NCBI GenBank assembly: GCA_027364815.1
Contig: DAHXOQ010000088.1
Coordinates: 1 to 10,017 of the forward strand
Length of the DNA stretch: 10,017 nt
Source: Acidobacteriaceae bacterium
Lineage (GTDB): Bacteria > Acidobacteriota > Terriglobia > Terriglobales > Acidobacteriaceae
Direction: 5' to 3'
Shown: positions 7,444-10,017 of the stretch, in pieces
Numbering within the stretch: the first letter of the stretch is position 1
Layout of the letters: every line of letters starts with the position of its first letter
The notes under the pieces: model-generated
What the model saw: only the letters and a program-made list of their open reading frames with translations
Databases searched by the model: none
Told to the model about the DNA's origin: nothing
Position numbers and translations under genes: made by a program

Positions 7444-7467
7444 CCCCTCAGTTAAAAAACTGCGGGG
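7444..7467 (+). promoter_or_regulatory. Leader hairpin just before the ribonuclease start
   Basis: CCCC-T-CAGTT at 7444-7453 pairs with AACTG-C-GGGG at 7458-7467 (nine pairs, one T/C mismatch) around an AAAA loop. It ends two bases before the presumed ribosome-binding sequence GGAAAGG (7469-7475) and 12 bases before ATG 7480. There is no following U-tract, so a terminator is unlikely. It may affect initiation or be a target for the ribonuclease itself. Confidence 0.5.
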
Positions 7468-7479
7468 CGGAAAGGCAAG

Positions 7480-10017
7480 ATGGCAAAGGAAATTTGTATC
7501 TCCAGCACGCCGCATGAAACGCGGCTGGCAATATTAGAGGATGATCAGCTCGCGGAAATTTATTACGAACGCGAAAACGAATACACCCTCGCAGGTTCCA
7601 TATACAACGGACGCGTCACACGCGTGCTTCCCGGCATGCAATCGGCATTTGTCGATTTAGGGCTGGAGCGCGACGCGTTCCTCTACGTCACTGACTTCAT
7701 CGAGATTGAAGACCCTGAAGAGGGCGATGAGATTGAGCGCGCAGCGGCCTCGGCGGCCCCTCGTCCAGTGAAACCAGGTTCGGCCATTCAGAGCAGTTCT
7801 GGAGGCAGGACTGAGGAACGTCGGCCTGACGGGCGCAATCAAGACGGCCGCAATCGCCGTCCAGTCGCGGAAGTTGACGTAGCACCCCTCAAGTCGATAC
7901 TTGCGCCGACTGCGGCTGAGCCAACTAACTTAGACATTGCACAGAAGGGTGACGACGCGGGGGATGATTCCGGCGGACGTCGCTGGCGTGGTCGCCGTCG
8001 TCGTCGCGGCGGCCGCGGCGGTGATGGTGCAGGTGAAGCTCCTCCCGCACCGGGCCAGCCAACTAAAGGAATCACCGTTGAGGCTGAAAGCGCGGATAGG
8101 GACGACCAGGGCGAGGTAGAGGAGATTGAGATTCAATCTACTTCTCCGGCTTCAGGTCGTGGTTCAGAGAGCAGCTCGCGCAAAGATTTTGGCCGTGAAT
8201 CAGGACGCGAATCAGGGCGTGATTCAGGCCGTAATCGGGATCGCCGTGGTGGTGGCTCAGGTCGCGATTCAAGACGCGATTCGGGTCGCGAATCTGGCTA
8301 TGATGCGGGCGGCGATTCAAGTTCATCAGCGCCATCAGTACCAATCGTTCTGCCCGGCGAATCGCTCTCTAATTACGGAGCAAAGAATGAGGAGCCTGCA
8401 AAGTCCGAGTCAAAATCGGAGCCTGTACGTTCAGCGTCTACCTTCAAGCCGACAACAATGATTGAAGCGCCGATTGTCTGGGACGGCGTCGGTCCGCTGC
8501 CCGGTGAGTCAATCTCGCGTTATAAAGCGAGTAAGCCGGCGAAAATTGAAGAACCTGCAATTGACGAGGCAACAGAAAACGAAGAGATCATTACCACTGA
8601 AGATCAGGCGACATTCCCTGAGCCATCCGCGATTGTGGCGGGCGACGAATCCGTGGAAAATGAAGAGCTTGAAGTTGAAGAAACCGAGAGCGGCGAATTC
8701 AAAGAACCGGAATCAGATGACGCGTACGAGGTGGAAGAAAGCGAGAGTGTAGTCCATCATGCTCCGCCTCGGTACACCTTTGCTGCACCGGTTGTCGAAG
8801 ACGAGCAGGTAGAAGAAACATTCACCGCAGAGCATCACTCGCACTCCGCTTCGACTCACGAAAGCGTGAGCGAAGAAGCAACGCCTGAGGAGAATCACTC
8901 TGCCTCTCACAATGTTGATCCGCTTCCGCCTTCAACCTTTCGCCTTTTTGGCTTTGGCAAGAAGAAGGAAGAGAAAAAGCCTGCACGCGCGTCGAATTAC
9001 TCGCCGGGTGTGGGTCATGTTGAAGAAGAGGAAATTGACGAGGACGAGGTTGCAACAACGCCGCGTTTGCATGCACGCGCCGGCGACTCGGATTCTGATG
9101 ATCTTGAAGAGGAGACGCTGCGTGCGCAGATTGGCTCCGGCGCACTTGGCGAGATGTTCCAGGAAGCACACCTCGATCACCGTATTCAGTTGGATTTTGA
9201 CGGTTCGCCTGATGAGGAAGATGAAGAAGAGGGAAGCGCTGCTCCCGGCGCACCGCGTCGCGACCGCAATCAACGCGGTGGTCCGCGTCGTGGCCACCCA
9301 GGCCAGAGCGGCGGCGGTCCGCGTCGCGGAGGGCCATCGCGCCGCAATGCACAGTCCACAGACTTGCCCATCATTTCTGATCTGTTGAAGCCGGGCCAGG
9401 AGATTCTGGTCCAGATCGCCAAGGAGCCTATCGCCAAGAAGGGCGCGCGCATCACAAGTCACATCGCGCTGCCGGGCCGTTTCCTGGTCTTTATGCCGAC
9501 CGTGAGCCATGTTGGAGTGAGCCGCAAAATTTCTTCCGACGAAGAGCGTCATCGCCTGAAGCGGATTCTGGTCAGTGAGCGTGGCGATCAGACGGGTGGC
9601 TTCATTGTCCGCACCGCTGCCGAGCATGCCAGCGAAGAAGAACTCCGCGCTGACTTGAGATTCCTGCTGCATCTATGGAGCGAGATTAAGAACCGCTCGG
9701 AGAGTTCGAAGTCTCCGGCGCTCATCTATCACGATCTTTCGTTGATCGAGCGCATTCTGCGCGACCAGGTCAGCGACAACTTCTCGTCGATCTGGGTTGA
9801 CTCTGAAGCCGATTACGAACGCATTGTGCGCTTCCTCAATCGTTTTTCGCCTACGCTGGTGCGCCGCGTCAAGCTTTACACAAAAGAGGTTCCACTCTTT
9901 GAGCACTTTGGTATTCAGGATGAAATCTCCAAGGCTCTGCGTTCAAAAGTGTGGCTCAAGAGCGGCGGCTCCATCGTCATCAACCAGACTGAAGCCCTGG
10001 TGGCCATCGACATCAAC
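7480..10017 (+). CDS. Rne/Rng family ribonuclease with large S1-domain insert (runs off right edge)
   Basis: Endoribonuclease of the RNase E/G family, which cleaves single-stranded A/U-rich RNA in mRNA decay and rRNA/tRNA processing. The frame is open for 846 codons without a stop. Residues 1-30 match the RNase H-like start (EICISSTPHETRLAIL). S1 begins at about 38 (AGSIYNGRVTRVLPGMQSAF, then LERDAFLYVTDF), is interrupted at about 79 and resumes at about 628 with LPIISDLLKPGQEILVQ. Then come KKGARIT (653-659), the 5'-sensor pair Arg711-Thr712 in GGFIVRTAAE, the KSGGSIVINQTEALV strand and Asp844 in AIDIN, the first metal-binding catalytic aspartate. The second aspartate and the zinc-link lie beyond the window. 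The 550-residue insert is disordered-looking. ATG 7480 follows GGAAAGG. I leave the symbol blank because rne and rng cannot be separated here. Confidence 0.95.
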   Translation, partial: MAKEICISSTPHETRLAILEDDQLAEIYYERENEYTLAGSIYNGRVTRVLPGMQSAFVDLGLERDAFLYVTDFIEIEDPEEGDEIERAAASAAPRPVKPGSAIQSSSGGRTEERRPDGRNQDGRNRRPVAEVDVAPLKSILAPTAAEPTNLDIAQKGDDAGDDSGGRRWRGRRRRRGGRGGDGAGEAPPAPGQPTKGITVEAESADRDDQGEVEEIEIQSTSPASGRGSESSSRKDFGRESGRESGRDSGRNRDRRGGGSGRDSRRDSGRESGYDAGGDSSSSAPSVPIVLPGESLSNYGAKNEEPAKSESKSEPVRSASTFKPTTMIEAPIVWDGVGPLPGESISRYKASKPAKIEEPAIDEATENEEIITTEDQATFPEPSAIVAGDESVENEELEVEETESGEFKEPESDDAYEVEESESVVHHAPPRYTFAAPVVEDEQVEETFTAEHHSHSASTHESVSEEATPEENHSASHNVDPLPPSTFRLFGFGKKKEEKKPARASNYSPGVGHVEEEEIDEDEVATTPRLHARAGDSDSDDLEEETLRAQIGSGALGEMFQEAHLDHRIQLDFDGSPDEEDEEEGSAAPGAPRRDRNQRGGPRRGHPGQSGGGPRRGGPSRRNAQSTDLPIISDLLKPGQEILVQIAKEPIAKKGARITSHIALPGRFLVFMPTVSHVGVSRKISSDEERHRLKRILVSERGDQTGGFIVRTAAEHASEEELRADLRFLLHLWSEIKNRSESSKSPALIYHDLSLIERILRDQVSDNFSSIWVDSEADYERIVRFLNRFSPTLVRRVKLYTKEVPLFEHFGIQDEISKALRSKVWLKSGGSIVINQTEALVAIDIN
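7714..9360 (+). other. Insert splitting the S1 domain (residues about 79-627)
   Basis: Low-complexity, probably unstructured segment of about 550 residues. In order: a short acidic lead; a Gly/Arg/Asn region; an arginine-glycine box GGRRWRGRRRRRGGRGG (165-181, bases 7972-8022); Gly-Arg-Asp/Glu-Ser repeats (238-272); two LPGES-type motifs (291-299, 340-348); a long acidic run (357-447); a His/Ser patch (452-482); a hydrophobic-basic motif FRLFGFGKKK (487-496); a second acidic run; a helix-like segment LGEMFQEAHLDHRIQ (556-570); and a second arginine-glycine box (593-622, bases 9256-9345). E. coli RNase G has only a short loop here. Confidence 0.85.
8191..8295 (+). repeat. Imperfect 12-bp tandem repeat coding Gly-Arg-Asp/Glu-Ser
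   Basis: Tetrads GRES, GRES, GRDS and GRNR (residues 238-253), then after a seven-residue break GRDS, RRDS and GRES (261-272). The DNA unit is roughly GGNCGNGANTCA. Glycine and arginine codons vary between units, so the array is not a fresh expansion, though serine is mostly TCA. Confidence 0.8.

Larger units (their letters stand above)
6882..7479. other. 598-base region without a convincing gene
   Basis: Between rodA and the ribonuclease gene. Open frames exist on both strands (for example plus 7000-7455, minus 6996-7394), but none has a ribosome-binding site or a recognisable product, and translations are Arg/Ala/Ser-rich like shadow frames. The region holds a hairpin after rodA, a cluster of TTCGCG words at 7247-7296, a 6-bp perfect stem GGTTGC-TTGC-GCAACC at 7302-7317, a TATACAAT box at 7413-7420 and the hairpin before the ribonuclease start. 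The middle part may be a decayed gene or an interspersed non-coding repeat; I cannot decide. Confidence 0.5.

Noticed and set aside
7000..7455. Plus-strand frame of 151 codons in the rodA-ribonuclease gap
   Set aside because: No ribosome-binding site before ATG, no family resemblance, composition like a shadow frame; kept only as part of the gap description.
7444..7467. Intrinsic terminator before the ribonuclease gene
   Set aside because: The stem is good but no U-tract follows on either strand, and it abuts the start codon region.
8932..9672. Antisense frame of 246 codons over the ribonuclease
   Set aside because: The plus-strand frame is open and carries conserved RNase E/G motifs; the antisense product is unrecognisable.

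Overview
The window looks like chromosomal DNA of an Acidobacteriota member, probably class Terriglobia. This is inferred from the MreB, MreC and RodA sequences as I remember the family, from the gene order, and from a very long Rne/Rng-type ribonuclease gene. No search was run, so the taxonomy is an inference.

Layout. The left edge (1-466, minus strand) holds the N-terminal third of an NAD(P)-dependent aldehyde dehydrogenase, cut off by the window. A 222-base divergent intergenic region follows. Then comes a plus-strand cell-shape cluster: mreB (689-1753), mreC (1849-3141), mreD (3145-3672), the class B penicillin-binding protein PBP2/mrdA (3703-5784) and rodA/mrdB (5781-6881). The spacings are 95, 3 and 30 bases, and PBP2 and rodA overlap as ATGA, so this reads as one operon. 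A 598-base region with no convincing gene separates rodA from the ribonuclease gene (7480 to beyond the right edge), which is still open at 10017.

How the genes work together. MreB filaments with MreC and MreD organise the elongasome. RodA (SEDS glycosyltransferase) and PBP2 (transpeptidase) are its peptidoglycan-synthesising pair. The recognised catalytic residues of PBP2 and RodA are present. An Rne/Rng-type ribonuclease downstream recalls E. coli, where rng lies close to mreBCD.

Most unusual content. The ribonuclease has its S1 domain split by about 550 residues of low-complexity sequence. This insert carries arginine-glycine boxes, a Gly-Arg-Asp/Glu-Ser tetrapeptide repeat, long acidic stretches and a duplicated LPGES-type motif. 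The mreB-mreC gap carries five tandem 7-bp AACTGNN units that can fold against an inverted upstream copy. A hairpin lies immediately in front of the ribonuclease start, and a second, possibly terminating, hairpin follows rodA.
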